From positions 6,510,001-6,574,000 of the forward strand of contig NZ_JAGRPV010000001.1 of the NCBI RefSeq assembly GCF_030014955.1: a stretch of 64,000 nt of DNA, given 5' to 3'. The position numbers were made by a program, and so were the translations under genes. This DNA is from Cohnella hashimotonis. Lineage in GTDB: Bacteria > Bacillota > Bacilli > Paenibacillales > Paenibacillaceae. The notes beneath the pieces were generated by a model. The model was not told the origin of the DNA and did not search any database. It was given only the letters and a program-made list of their open reading frames with translations. Positions 27,650-37,118 of the stretch are shown in pieces. Every line of letters starts with the position of its first letter. Within the stretch, counting starts at the first letter, position 1.

Positions 27650-28462
27650 ATGCGCAAGCTCATCCTGTACGTCATCTTGGCGATCGTCGCCCTCGTCTCG
27701 CTGATCCCGTTCTATATGCTCGTTTATACGGCGCTGATGCCCGACTCGGATCCGATATCGGACAGCCGCCTGATCCTCCGAACGATAGAATGGAGCAACC
27801 TGCAGCATGCGTGGGCACAGTCGAAGCTGGGCAACGCGATGCTCAACTCCCTCATCCTTATGGCCGGGAGCGTGCTGCTGTCCGTGTTCGCGTCGGCGGG
27901 CGCCGGCTATGTGTTCGCTCGCGTCCGTACGTGGTACAATCGCCTCTTTTTCGCCGCGCTGCTGTTCAGCATGATGATTCCGGGCATTATCAACAACGTG
28001 CCGCTGTACGGACTGATGAAGTCGATCGGCGGCATCAATACGCATTGGGCGCTGATTCTGCTCATCGCGACGGGCTTCATCCCCCAATCCGTTTTCCTGT
28101 ATACGAACTTCATTCGCTCGCTGTCCAAGGAGATCGAGGAGTCCGCCGTCATCGACGGCTGCACGCCGTTTACGGCCTTCTGGCGCATCTCGTTCCCGCT
28201 GCTGCTTCCGATCACCTCGACGCTCGTCATTTTGAACGCGATCGGCGCGTGGAACAACTACGCCCAGTCCGTCTTTTTTCTGCAAAGTCAGGACATGCAG
28301 ACGGTACCGCTCGCCATCGGGCGATTCGTCCAAACCTATGGCGCCGACTATACGCAGATGGCCGCCGCTTCTCTGATCGGCATGCTGCCCGCCGTCGCCG
28401 TCTATTTTATATTCCAACGCTACTTCGTCAAAGGCATCTCGGCGGGCGCCGTTAAGGGATGA
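27650..28462 (+). CDS. ABC importer 2: permease, MalG type
   Basis: This 270-residue permease has about six helices. Its EAA loop is ESAVIDGCTPFTAFWRISFP near residue 162, and the C-terminus KGISAGAVKG is typical. GGAGGGAA lies just before the ATG. It forms the channel with the upstream MalF-type protein. The following GH66 gene begins 42 bases later in the same operon. Confidence 0.95.
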   Translation: MRKLILYVILAIVALVSLIPFYMLVYTALMPDSDPISDSRLILRTIEWSNLQHAWAQSKLGNAMLNSLILMAGSVLLSVFASAGAGYVFARVRTWYNRLFFAALLFSMMIPGIINNVPLYGLMKSIGGINTHWALILLIATGFIPQSVFLYTNFIRSLSKEIEESAVIDGCTPFTAFWRISFPLLLPITSTLVILNAIGAWNNYAQSVFFLQSQDMQTVPLAIGRFVQTYGADYTQMAAASLIGMLPAVAVYFIFQRYFVKGISAGAVKG

Positions 28463-28504
28463 GGCCCGTCCGAATCCCCGACATACAAGGGAGAGACACG
28501 AGAC

Positions 28505-30292
28505 ATGATCAAAGATATTTATCCGCTGCAAGCCCAGTTCCGAAGCGGCGAGCCCGTGCGCATCGCCATCGAGCTGGAGCCGGATGCGCATGGTACTCGC
28601 CTTGCGCTGGCGGTGCGCCGACTGGACCGCGTCCTGCTCAGCGTTGTCCGGGATCTGGCGCCATATCGCGGCAGCGAGGCTGTGGAGGCTGTTATGGAGG
28701 CTGCAGCCGCCGGCGGCCAGTCGTTCGATACGCACGGCGCAAGCATCGCCTTTGCAGCCATGGATCGCGTGTCCGGCGTACTTGCGCTGACGGTCGAGCT
28801 GCCGGCTATCCAAGCGGCATTTGACGGCTTTGGCGTGGATGCGGATCTGCTGGACGAACACGGAGCGCCGCTGGATACGGCCTCCACGGCGTTCGATGTC
28901 GTCGACGATTGGCGCAGATCGACGCGTTACGGCTTTCTGAGCGACTTCGCCGACGCCGACCGCGGCGACGCGGAGGACGTAAAGTGGCTGAACAAGCTGC
29001 ATATCAATCTCGTGCAATTTTACGACTGGATGTACAAACACGACGAGCTGATCCCGGAAAACAATGCCTATACCGACTTGATGGGCCGCGAGCTTTGTCT
29101 GGACGTCGTGCGGGAAAAAACGGAGCTGTGCCACGAATACGGGATGAAGGCTTTTGCCTACGGCGCGGTTTACGCGGCGAGCAAGCCGTTCGCCGCCCGG
29201 CATCCGGAGTGGGCGCTCTATCAGAGCGACGGAGAGCCGTACGACTTCATCGGTATTTTCACGATTATGAATATCGAAGCCTCCAGTCCCTGGCATGCCC
29301 ATATCATTGATCAGTACCGGCGCGCGGTAGAAGAAGTCGGGTTCGACGGCATTCATATGGACACGTACGGATTCCCCAAGACGGGAATCTCCCGGCTCGA
29401 CGGCGAATCTCGCATCGTACGGCTGGAGGCGCACTTCCCGCAGCTCATCGACGACACCAAAGCGGCGCTGTCGAAGGCGCATCCGGACATCGGGCTCATC
29501 TTTAACAATGTCGGCAATTGGCCCGTCGGACCGGTCGCGGCGGCGAACCAGGAGGCGGTCTACGTCGAGGTATGGAAGCCGTACGAACGCTACCATCACA
29601 TACGGCAGATCATTCGCGAGGCGCAGTCGGCGGGCGACGGCAAGCCGGTCATTCTGGCGGCGTACCTGGCGCCGTTCCGCAAGGAAGCCGATCCGGCGCG
29701 CGCTTATTGGAGCGGACTGCTGCTGACGTCGATCATCGCCTCGCTCGGCGCCTATCATCTGCTGGCCGGCGAGTCGCAATCGCTGCTGACGCAGGCCTAC
29801 TATGTGGACTACAGTCCGGCGGGAGCCGACTTCGCGGCTGCGCTCAGGCGATACTACGACTTTCAGATCCGCTACGCGAATCTGCTGTACGACGCCTCGC
29901 TCCGCGACGTCTCCATGACGCATGCCGACGGCGATAACCTGGAGTACGTATTCGACGGGCTGAACTACAGCACCTATGGCGAGGCCGGTAAAGTATGGAC
30001 GATCATCCGGGAAAGCGAAAGGTTCAAAACGGTCAGCTTCGTCAACCTGTCCGGCCAGTCGGAGGACTACTGGAACGAGGGGAAGAACGAACCCTCCGTC
30101 ATCCCCGGCATCGGCGTGCGCATTCTGCTCGACCGCGAGCCTGTCGGCGTATTCGCCGCCTCGCCGGACGATCGGCTCGGCCGGCCGCGGCAGCTTGAGT
30201 ACCGGGTGACGGACAGCCTGCGCGGGATGACGCTGGAGGTCGAGGTGCCCTCGCTAAGCGTATGGACGTTGCTGTGGATCGAGATGGGTTAA
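28505..30292 (+). CDS. Glycoside hydrolase family 66 (dextranase / cycloisomaltooligosaccharide enzyme-like)
   Basis: This 595-residue protein matches GH66. It has an N-terminal beta domain, then a barrel starting RYGFLSDFAD with LHINLVQFYDWMYKHDEL, the nucleophile aspartate in GFDGIHMDTYG (about residue 285) and a candidate acid/base glutamate in VEVWKPYER (about 355). GH66 enzymes cleave alpha-1,6-glucans or cyclise them. There is no signal peptide and no carbohydrate-binding insertion, so it would act in the cytosol, which is unusual for the family. GGAGAG lies nine bases before the ATG. As the last gene of the importer 2 operon it probably processes imported isomalto-oligosaccharides. Confidence 0.9.
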   Translation: MIKDIYPLQAQFRSGEPVRIAIELEPDAHGTRLALAVRRLDRVLLSVVRDLAPYRGSEAVEAVMEAAAAGGQSFDTHGASIAFAAMDRVSGVLALTVELPAIQAAFDGFGVDADLLDEHGAPLDTASTAFDVVDDWRRSTRYGFLSDFADADRGDAEDVKWLNKLHINLVQFYDWMYKHDELIPENNAYTDLMGRELCLDVVREKTELCHEYGMKAFAYGAVYAASKPFAARHPEWALYQSDGEPYDFIGIFTIMNIEASSPWHAHIIDQYRRAVEEVGFDGIHMDTYGFPKTGISRLDGESRIVRLEAHFPQLIDDTKAALSKAHPDIGLIFNNVGNWPVGPVAAANQEAVYVEVWKPYERYHHIRQIIREAQSAGDGKPVILAAYLAPFRKEADPARAYWSGLLLTSIIASLGAYHLLAGESQSLLTQAYYVDYSPAGADFAAALRRYYDFQIRYANLLYDASLRDVSMTHADGDNLEYVFDGLNYSTYGEAGKVWTIIRESERFKTVSFVNLSGQSEDYWNEGKNEPSVIPGIGVRILLDREPVGVFAASPDDRLGRPRQLEYRVTDSLRGMTLEVEVPSLSVWTLLWIEMG

Positions 30293-30686
30293 GATTCGGA
30301 CTGACGGTCGCCGCTGGCCGGTTTTCTGGCTGGTTCTCCGCCGACTTCGCGCTCCGATAACGATGTGGCAGCGTCTTATTTCGGCGGGACCCGAAGCGCC
30401 GCGCCTTGGCACCGGCTTTTGCTTATGAGCACATCCTGCACTTGCATGACCTCTCCTCCGTCCGCCCCCATGATACCGGCCTCCATACCGCGTTCCAATT
30501 GGCAAGAAGGGCCCGCATGATGCACTTCTCCGCTATGCCGGCGTTGATGCGTTTGTCTATCTGATGCACGTCTCCCACACGAAAACCGCATAACGGAAAG
30601 GCGGACGCGATTTGCGTCCGCCTTTCCTGTCCGTTTCCTGCACGTACAGCCTTCTGTCCACTTGCCGCTAACAGGGCTGCGTCTGA
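30293..30686. other. 394-bp gap between convergent genes
   Basis: Apart from the strong hairpin at 30595-30627, nothing supportable is seen. Short frames here have no ribosome binding site and no recognisable motif. Confidence 0.6.
30595..30627. terminator. Bidirectional terminator between convergent operons
   Basis: GGAAAGGCGGACGC (30595-30608) and GCGTCCGCCTTTCC (30614-30627) form a perfect 14-bp stem with a 5-base loop. It lies between the convergent GH66 and secreted glycosidase genes. Only modest T-richness follows on either side. Confidence 0.75.
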
Positions 30687-33600
30687 TTATAGCTTCTGTA
30701 CGTTAAAGTCGTCGAAATACGTCTTCTGCATGTGCGAGTATACGCCCGCCTGACCGGAAGTAAATGCGATCGAAGTCCCGCTGACGAGCAATGCGCCGTC
30801 GATATAGCCTTTGATCGAGCTGCCGTTCACTTCCAGCTTGAAGGTATGGTAGGCGCCGGCCGTCGGATCTGCGCTGAGCGTCGTCGAAGCCAGCGTCGTA
30901 TCCGTGCCGTTCTGATATTTCACCAGCGATACCGTATGATAGTAGCCGGAATAGCTCATATAGTAATAATTGCTGGCGTTTTGATATCGCGCGACCAAGC
31001 CGACGCGGTCGTGCCAGCTGTCTACCTTGGTCTTGGCTTCGACGCTGTAATTCGTCCATGCGCCGGGCGCCGTGCTTGCCGGCCCCGTTACCGACTTGGT
31101 CGAGCCGGAGGACGCGTTATCGGACAGAAAGACCTTCGTATTGCCGTCCTTCACGATGTAAAAGGTCCCCCAACCGCCTACCGTTGTCCATGGGGCCAGA
31201 TTCAAGTCCTCGAAGTCGGTCGCGAACAGCGTGCTTGTCGTCGTTGCGGTGATTTCGCCGCTGGCACCGGACAACCGGTCATAGAGATCGTAGGCCTTAA
31301 CCGAATAGTGATAGGCGGTGGAAATCGTCAGTCCCGTATCCTTGTAGCTCTGGAAGGCGCCGTTGACGGCGGCGATCTCCACGCCGTCGCGGAACACCTT
31401 ATAGCCCTTGACGCCCGTCTCGTCGGCAGGCGCCTGCCAGGACAAGTCGATCTCGTTGGCCGAGATCGGCACCGCGGTCAAGCCCGCAGGAGCGGCCGGC
31501 GCCGCGCGGTCATAATGACGGACCACGACGTTATCGAAGTCAACGGACTGCGCCGACGCCGACAACAGACCGGCTTTGCCTCCGGCAAGCGAAGCGTCGA
31601 CGGCGGAGATAACGGACGTGCCGTTCAGGTAGCCCACCAGGCTCGTGCCGATCGTCTCGAACCGCAGCTTGTAAGGCGTTCCGGATGCGAAGGTCGACAA
31701 ACCGTTTACCGTTTGAACGACGGTGTCTACGCCGCCTAAGCGCTTCTTGATGACGGCACTGCCCGTGTCGGCGCGGTACTCGTACGCATAATAATTATCG
31801 CTATCCGCATATTTGGCCAGCAAGCCGACGCCGCCCGCGTTGCTCGCCGAACGTACGCCGGCCTCAATCGCATAGTCGCCGCCGTACGTCGCGTCGATTA
31901 CGGACTTGCCGTTGGCGCTCGCGCGGTACGCGGAATTGCCGCCGCTCGTCACGACGCTCCATGACCCTGTCGCCGCCGTCCATCCGTTCGCGTTGCCGTC
32001 CTCGAACGTATCCTCGAACATCGGGTCGTAGACCAGCTCGAACGAAAATCCTTTGTCGGTATCGAGCTGAAGCGAAATGCCGTTCGCATCGGCCGCAACG
32101 GGAATCTCCTGCAGCCTTACGCCGTTCAGCGCCAGCTTATAGGCTTTGTAACCGGCCGCAGGGCGATCCGTCGCGAGCTTGACCACGGCGGTCTGCTCCT
32201 TGGCGAGCGTGGGAAGCGTGCCCTTGTAGTATTGAACGATACCGCCCGGCTGCTGGATCGTCCGTTCGCCGGTCGCCGCGACGTCGGTCGTGTAGACGAG
32301 CAGCATTCTGTCGCTGTCTTCCAGCGCGTTATTGTCGAGCGAAGAAGCGAGGAACGTTCCCTTGTACACGTCCCCCGTCACCGATACGGAGCCGAGATCG
32401 AGCGCGTTATTGTTCATCGTTCCCGCTGCCGCAGCGACCTTCGGCGCACGAACCATGTACGTATTAAGATTCAGATCGAACAGAAGCTCGCCTGTGTCGG
32501 ACAGCAGCTTGTTGTCATCCAGCGCGTCAAGCATCGCCGTCTTCATCGGAGACGCATCCAACGCATTAATCATCGTTTCCGCCACTTGCGTTTTGTTCAT
32601 CGCGGTCGTAATCGGAACAAGGTTCGCCGCAGGGAAATCGCCCGCTCTAATGTCCGCCGACGTCAGCTCCGGCGTGATCTTGTAAACCGCGAACGGCTGT
32701 CCCGGATTGTCCGCATATACCGTCGCCGTATTGAACAAATGCGGAATATACATCATGTTGGCAATTTGGGTCTCCAGATCGGAAGCGGACCCCATGTCGC
32801 TAACCCAGGCCTTATCCCATACGATGGCGAACTTGGGCGCGCTCGTCTGGACGGCGCCGGTGCGGTACAGCAGCGCGGCCTGCGTCTCGGAGGTAATCGC
32901 CAGCGGGTCGTTCGTGATCGAGAACGTCTCCGGCGTTCCAAGCTTGCTGTTGGAATAGGCGTCGCCTACGTTCATGCCGAACGAATACCGGTTCATCATG
33001 TCCCAGCCTTGGTAAGCGCCGATCGCGCCGTTGAAGATGCCGACCTCCTCGCGCCCCTTGACCGGAAACGTATCCTGGAACTCCGTCAGGATGAACGGCG
33101 TATCGTACTTTTGCCTTAAAGCCAGGGACGGATAGTAGCTTCCCGTCAACGTATCGCCCGCGTAAGCGGGCGGATAGCTCGCGTTGGTCGCGGCGTCGAA
33201 CGTCATGCTGAGGCGCGGATATTTAAGCGCGTTGTACTGGAAGCCGTATTGGCCGTTGTTAACTGGCGCGCTGTCCGTAACGAACTGGTGGTACATATGC
33301 GTCTCGTACACGTCCGACGACTGGTCGCGCCAGAAGTTCACGTTCGGACTATAAATGAAGTTGAGGCCGCCGATCGGGGCATGGACTTGAAGCACGTTTT
33401 TCAAATAATTCCGCATCTCGTTGGCCGCTGCGATCGTTCGCGCCGAATAGTAAGCGCTCAGTTGGTCTTTGAGCGTGCCGCTCGTACTCCAATATTGATT
33501 GGGCATCGACGTGACCGGAGCAGCGCCGCGACCACTCAGAAACGCATTGAAATCATCCTTCAGGTAACTACCGAAAGCTGGTGTCATCTTGCTCAGGTCC

Positions 33601-34343
33601 ATGTTAAGGACCAGCGACTCGTTCCACGGGCTGACGCCCACAAGCACCGGATCGTTTTTCAAGGCGAGACCGGTATACGGATTGACATGCGTCAGCAGCG
33701 CGCTGGCGATCGTTTTCCAGGCATCCACCGCCGCAGGCACGAACGGAAACAGGTAGGGAGAATTGTAGCTTGACCCATAGATATTAAGGTTAGGATCGTT
33801 CTTAAAATCGTACAGCTGGAACAAATCGATCGTGACATAGATGCCATGCGCCTTGAGCCTGGAGATGAGATATTCGACCTGGTCCATCCGGTCTTCATTG
33901 ATCTGCGGCGTCGCCGAATTCAGCTTAAAAACGCCTGGCGCATCGTCGCCCATCGAATCGAGCGAATGCAGCCGAACGACGTTATAGCCGAGCCGCGCCA
34001 GACGCTCCGCCGTACGCTCCGCATCCTCACGGGAGCCGTAGTACATTTTCCAGGATAAATTCGCCCCGTACAGCTTCACCTTGCGCTGCGTCTGGCCCGC
34101 GAATACATAATCCCCGTCGCCGTCGATCTGGATAAATCCGTGGCTTCCCGCCGGAACGTCGTTCAGCCCCGACAGATCCAAAGCGCTGCCTGCGGCAATC
34201 GACGGCTCCGTGTCGATCGGCTGCCAGCCGGCCGGGACATCGGCATTGGCCTTATCGGCGCCGGCGCCGAATAAAGGAATCATAAGCGTTAAAGCCAGCA
34301 ATGCGGACAGACTTTTGCTTTTCCAACCGTTGGACATCGTCAT
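30687..34343 (-). CDS. Secreted multidomain glycosidase: clan GH-A catalytic domain, two LamG-like domains and fibronectin type III
   Basis: This 1218-residue protein has a signal peptide (cleavage probably after DKANA, about residue 34). The catalytic part (about 36-480) is a GH5-like TIM barrel: KLYGANLSWKMYYG, RLGYNVVRLHSLD, a candidate acid/base in SPWNES (about 241) and a candidate nucleophile in FILTEF (about 421). From about 777 a LamG/DUF1080-like domain begins (FEDTFEDGNANGW), then a fibronectin type III domain (about 955-1038), then a second LamG-like domain to the end. There is no sortase or S-layer anchor, so it is probably released. It is downstream of importer 3 and would feed it. 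Family-level substrate is unknown. Confidence 0.85.
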   Translation of the reverse strand: MTMSNGWKSKSLSALLALTLMIPLFGAGADKANADVPAGWQPIDTEPSIAAGSALDLSGLNDVPAGSHGFIQIDGDGDYVFAGQTQRKVKLYGANLSWKMYYGSREDAERTAERLARLGYNVVRLHSLDSMGDDAPGVFKLNSATPQINEDRMDQVEYLISRLKAHGIYVTIDLFQLYDFKNDPNLNIYGSSYNSPYLFPFVPAAVDAWKTIASALLTHVNPYTGLALKNDPVLVGVSPWNESLVLNMDLSKMTPAFGSYLKDDFNAFLSGRGAAPVTSMPNQYWSTSGTLKDQLSAYYSARTIAAANEMRNYLKNVLQVHAPIGGLNFIYSPNVNFWRDQSSDVYETHMYHQFVTDSAPVNNGQYGFQYNALKYPRLSMTFDAATNASYPPAYAGDTLTGSYYPSLALRQKYDTPFILTEFQDTFPVKGREEVGIFNGAIGAYQGWDMMNRYSFGMNVGDAYSNSKLGTPETFSITNDPLAITSETQAALLYRTGAVQTSAPKFAIVWDKAWVSDMGSASDLETQIANMMYIPHLFNTATVYADNPGQPFAVYKITPELTSADIRAGDFPAANLVPITTAMNKTQVAETMINALDASPMKTAMLDALDDNKLLSDTGELLFDLNLNTYMVRAPKVAAAAGTMNNNALDLGSVSVTGDVYKGTFLASSLDNNALEDSDRMLLVYTTDVAATGERTIQQPGGIVQYYKGTLPTLAKEQTAVVKLATDRPAAGYKAYKLALNGVRLQEIPVAADANGISLQLDTDKGFSFELVYDPMFEDTFEDGNANGWTAATGSWSVVTSGGNSAYRASANGKSVIDATYGGDYAIEAGVRSASNAGGVGLLAKYADSDNYYAYEYRADTGSAVIKKRLGGVDTVVQTVNGLSTFASGTPYKLRFETIGTSLVGYLNGTSVISAVDASLAGGKAGLLSASAQSVDFDNVVVRHYDRAAPAAPAGLTAVPISANEIDLSWQAPADETGVKGYKVFRDGVEIAAVNGAFQSYKDTGLTISTAYHYSVKAYDLYDRLSGASGEITATTTSTLFATDFEDLNLAPWTTVGGWGTFYIVKDGNTKVFLSDNASSGSTKSVTGPASTAPGAWTNYSVEAKTKVDSWHDRVGLVARYQNASNYYYMSYSGYYHTVSLVKYQNGTDTTLASTTLSADPTAGAYHTFKLEVNGSSIKGYIDGALLVSGTSIAFTSGQAGVYSHMQKTYFDDFNVQKL

Positions 34344-34390
34344 CGTTCCCCTTTATGATCGATTCCAGCCGGTTCTCCCGCTCCTATAGA

Positions 34391-34420
34391 TACGCGGACG
34401 CCGTTGCCAGCGCCCGCGTA
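34391..34420 (-). terminator. Intercistronic hairpin between importer 3 lipoprotein and glycosidase genes
   Basis: TACGCGG (34391-34397) pairs with CCGCGTA (34414-34420), 25 bases after the lipoprotein stop. No T tract follows on the minus strand, so it may stabilise the upstream mRNA or act as a partial terminator. Confidence 0.5.
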
Positions 34421-34444
34421 TGCTGTCTCTATTGCCTCGCTCTA

Positions 34445-36103
34445 TTACTTCTGATTCGCAGGCCAAGCGAATTGCAGGCCGAGCGCCTTCTTCGCGTCCT
34501 GGAATTGCTTGTTCTGGTAATCGTAGAGCTTCTGATAGCCAAGCTTCGCTTCCGTGTCGACCTCGTCGTTAAAATACTTCTCCACGTCGGCCGGCGTCTT
34601 GGCGAGGATCATCTTGGCGCGCCATTTCTTGCGGTTCTCCTCGACCTTGGCGTTGATGCCGCCTTCGTCGGTGCCGCCGAGCGGCGTGATCGATTCGAAC
34701 GGCAGCATGTCGTACGTCAGCTTCGCGAAGAACAACGCGCTCTCATCCTTGGCAATCGCGTCGGCCGTGACGGGCGCCGGCGCAGTGCGCTGGATCGGCG
34801 TCCAGTTGATGAGCCATTGAAGCGTGCCGTTGCCGTATTTGTTTTTGGCTTTGTTCGGATCCTCGGCGTTCAGCGCGTTGAATTCGTCGCTCAGCTTTAC
34901 CTTGCCGTTTTCGTCAAAGTCCCACGCCGCGCCCTTCGGCCCGTAGTTCACGTTCAGGCTCATCTCGTCGGTGGACAAGTAGTCGAGCAGCTTGATGATG
35001 CGATCCGGGTATTTGGTCTTGCTGTTGACCATCGTGAGCGTCCAGCCCGAAGCGTTGACGGGATCGACATAAGGCTTGTTGCCGGCGTCGCCGACGACCG
35101 GTCCGACGTGAACGAACAAGGCTTTGGGATCCTTCTGATACAGCGCGCTCCAGTCGAGATTTTTGTTCGTGATCGCGAAGACGGAGCCGTTCGCGACCTT
35201 CTCCTTGAGCTGATCCTGGTCGAGCGTCTGGCTGTCTTCCGGCATCAAGCCTTCCTTATACAGCTGATTCAGGAACTTGTAGGCTTCGAGCATCTCCGGC
35301 GTGCGTTCGCGGTCGACCAGATTGCCCGACGCGTCTTCGCGCGGCGCCCCGAAGAAGCTGCCGATGACCCAGCTTTCGAAATAGGCAGGCGTTACCGTAA
35401 AGCCGTTGTATTGGACTTTGGCGTCCTTGACCTTGCGAAGGGCGGCTACCATGCCTTCCTTCGTATTGAAGTCCTCCGGCTTGATGCCGAGCTGATCCAT
35501 GATGTCTTTGCGCGCGTACAAGCCTTGATTGCTTCGGATGCTGTCGCCTTCCTTGAACTTTTCCTTCGCCCAGAAAAAGCTGGCGTAGCCGTAGAAGTGG
35601 CCGTCCGCGTTGCGGAACCAGTCCTGCATCGACTTCGGCACGTCGAAGCTCGGATCGTACTTCTGAATCAGCTCGTCGAGCGGCGACACCAGGCCCGACT
35701 TCTCCAGCACGCCGCGCTGCGGGTTGCCTTTGTCGACGGTGACGACGTCCGGAATATCTCCGGAAGCGATGAGTGCGCTGAGCTTCTCGGGCGTACCCGA
35801 GGAAAAGTCGATCGAGACGCCGGTGTCGTCGGTAATCATTTTGTCGAGCAGGTTGTTGACCGGATCCCAATTTTTCTTGTAGTAGTCCTGATCGACGAAC
35901 CAGGAGATCTTGATCGGCGACTTGTCGTCCGCCGACGCGGTCGGCGATGCCGAAGCCGATGCCGATGCGCTTGCCGTCGGCGCGGCCGATTGCGAAGCTT
36001 GTGCGTTGTTCCCGTTCTTGTTGCCGGAAGAGCAGCCCGCGAGAAGTCCCCCGAGCAGAACGACGGCCGTCGTGGCGCCGATCCATGTTTTACTGCGTTG
36101 CAT
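34445..36103 (-). CDS. ABC importer 3: extracellular solute-binding lipoprotein (LplA-like)
   Basis: This 552-residue protein has a lipobox LLAGC (cysteine 24) and a long Ala/Ser/Thr-rich linker to about residue 57. The domain is a large family 1 solute-binding protein. GGGGAGGC lies seven bases before the ATG at 36103; the open frame extends far upstream across the permease gene but that is not coding. A 100-bp AT-richer gap before it could hold an internal promoter, which would raise lipoprotein levels relative to the permeases. It works with the two permeases upstream. Cargo is presumably the product of the secreted glycosidase downstream (inference). Confidence 0.94.
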   Translation of the reverse strand: MQRSKTWIGATTAVVLLGGLLAGCSSGNKNGNNAQASQSAAPTASASASASASPTASADDKSPIKISWFVDQDYYKKNWDPVNNLLDKMITDDTGVSIDFSSGTPEKLSALIASGDIPDVVTVDKGNPQRGVLEKSGLVSPLDELIQKYDPSFDVPKSMQDWFRNADGHFYGYASFFWAKEKFKEGDSIRSNQGLYARKDIMDQLGIKPEDFNTKEGMVAALRKVKDAKVQYNGFTVTPAYFESWVIGSFFGAPREDASGNLVDRERTPEMLEAYKFLNQLYKEGLMPEDSQTLDQDQLKEKVANGSVFAITNKNLDWSALYQKDPKALFVHVGPVVGDAGNKPYVDPVNASGWTLTMVNSKTKYPDRIIKLLDYLSTDEMSLNVNYGPKGAAWDFDENGKVKLSDEFNALNAEDPNKAKNKYGNGTLQWLINWTPIQRTAPAPVTADAIAKDESALFFAKLTYDMLPFESITPLGGTDEGGINAKVEENRKKWRAKMILAKTPADVEKYFNDEVDTEAKLGYQKLYDYQNKQFQDAKKALGLQFAWPANQK

Positions 36104-36204
36104 GTGTTGTGCCTCCCCATACGACTTGTAAATGCTAGATTTGTATAAGCTATATGTTGTAATTCGCGCGCAAGCCGGCCCGTACGTGCCGCCCGGCGCG
36201 AAGA

Positions 36205-37095
36205 TCAACCTTTGACGGAACCGATCAGCACGCCTTTTACGAAGTACTTCTGAAGAAACGGATAAATAATCAGAATCGGTGCCGTGGTCGCAAGCATCAT
36301 GGCGAGCTTGAGCGTCTCCGGACTGATCTGCTTCGCTTCTTCCGGCATCACGCTCGCGGCTTGCGCGCCGAACTTCGACGCCGCCCCGGAATCCGTGACG
36401 ATGCGCATCAGGAACAGCTGCACCGGCTCCAGCGCGTCCTTCGTCGTGAACATCAGCGCATCCGTATAGGCGTTCCAATGGTATACCCCGGTGAACAGCG
36501 CGATCGCTGCCAGGACCGGCTTGGTCAGCGGCATGATGAGCTGAAGGAAAATGCGGTATTCGCCGGCGCCGTCGATCTTGGCGGACTCGATGATCTGCTC
36601 GGGGATCGACCGGAAAAACGACATCATGATAATCATATCCCATACGCTGAACAGGGTCGGAATAATTAACACGAGAAAGTGATTCAGCAGCCCCAGTTCC
36701 TTGTATAGCAAATAGTTCGGGATCAGGCCGCCGTAAAAGAACATCGTGAACAGCATGACGATCATATAGACGTTGCGGCCTGCCAGCGCTTTGCGCGACA
36801 TGCCGTAGGCGACGAGCGCGGTAAACGCGACGTGCAGCACCGTGCCTGCGAGCGTTCGCATGATCGTAATGAAATAGGCGTGGTAGATCGTGTGATCGGC
36901 AAAAACCGTCACGTAATTCGATAGCGTAAACGTGCGAGGCCAGAAATAAACGCCTCCCCGCGAATAATCGAGACCCTGGTTGAACGAGCCCACAAGCGCG
37001 AACCAGAACGGGGCGATCGTCAGTACCATGACGGCCAGCATGATGAAGACGTTCATGGCATCGAACCATTTGTCTCCTCTCGAACGGATGTTCAT
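36205..37095 (-). CDS. ABC importer 3: permease, MalG/LplC type
   Basis: This 296-residue permease has about six helices and the EAA loop ESAKIDGAGEYRIFLQLIMP near residue 168. It ends KGVLIGSVKG. GGAGGAT precedes the ATG at 37095. It follows the LplB-type permease by 23 bases. An insertion before the last helix (TDSGAASKFGAQAASVMPEE) is characteristic of the Lpl branch. Confidence 0.95.
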   Translation of the reverse strand: MNIRSRGDKWFDAMNVFIMLAVMVLTIAPFWFALVGSFNQGLDYSRGGVYFWPRTFTLSNYVTVFADHTIYHAYFITIMRTLAGTVLHVAFTALVAYGMSRKALAGRNVYMIVMLFTMFFYGGLIPNYLLYKELGLLNHFLVLIIPTLFSVWDMIIMMSFFRSIPEQIIESAKIDGAGEYRIFLQLIMPLTKPVLAAIALFTGVYHWNAYTDALMFTTKDALEPVQLFLMRIVTDSGAASKFGAQAASVMPEEAKQISPETLKLAMMLATTAPILIIYPFLQKYFVKGVLIGSVKG

Positions 37096-37118
37096 CGTGA
37101 ATCCTCCTTCTTCATAAC

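Noticed and set aside
27605..29923. 772-codon minus-strand frame opposite a permease and GH66
   Set aside because: Antisense to two confidently identified genes.
36104..37069. Apparent fusion of a 320-residue sequence to the importer 3 lipoprotein
   Set aside because: The extension is the permease gene read in the wrong frame; a lipoprotein signal and ribosome binding site mark the start at 36103.
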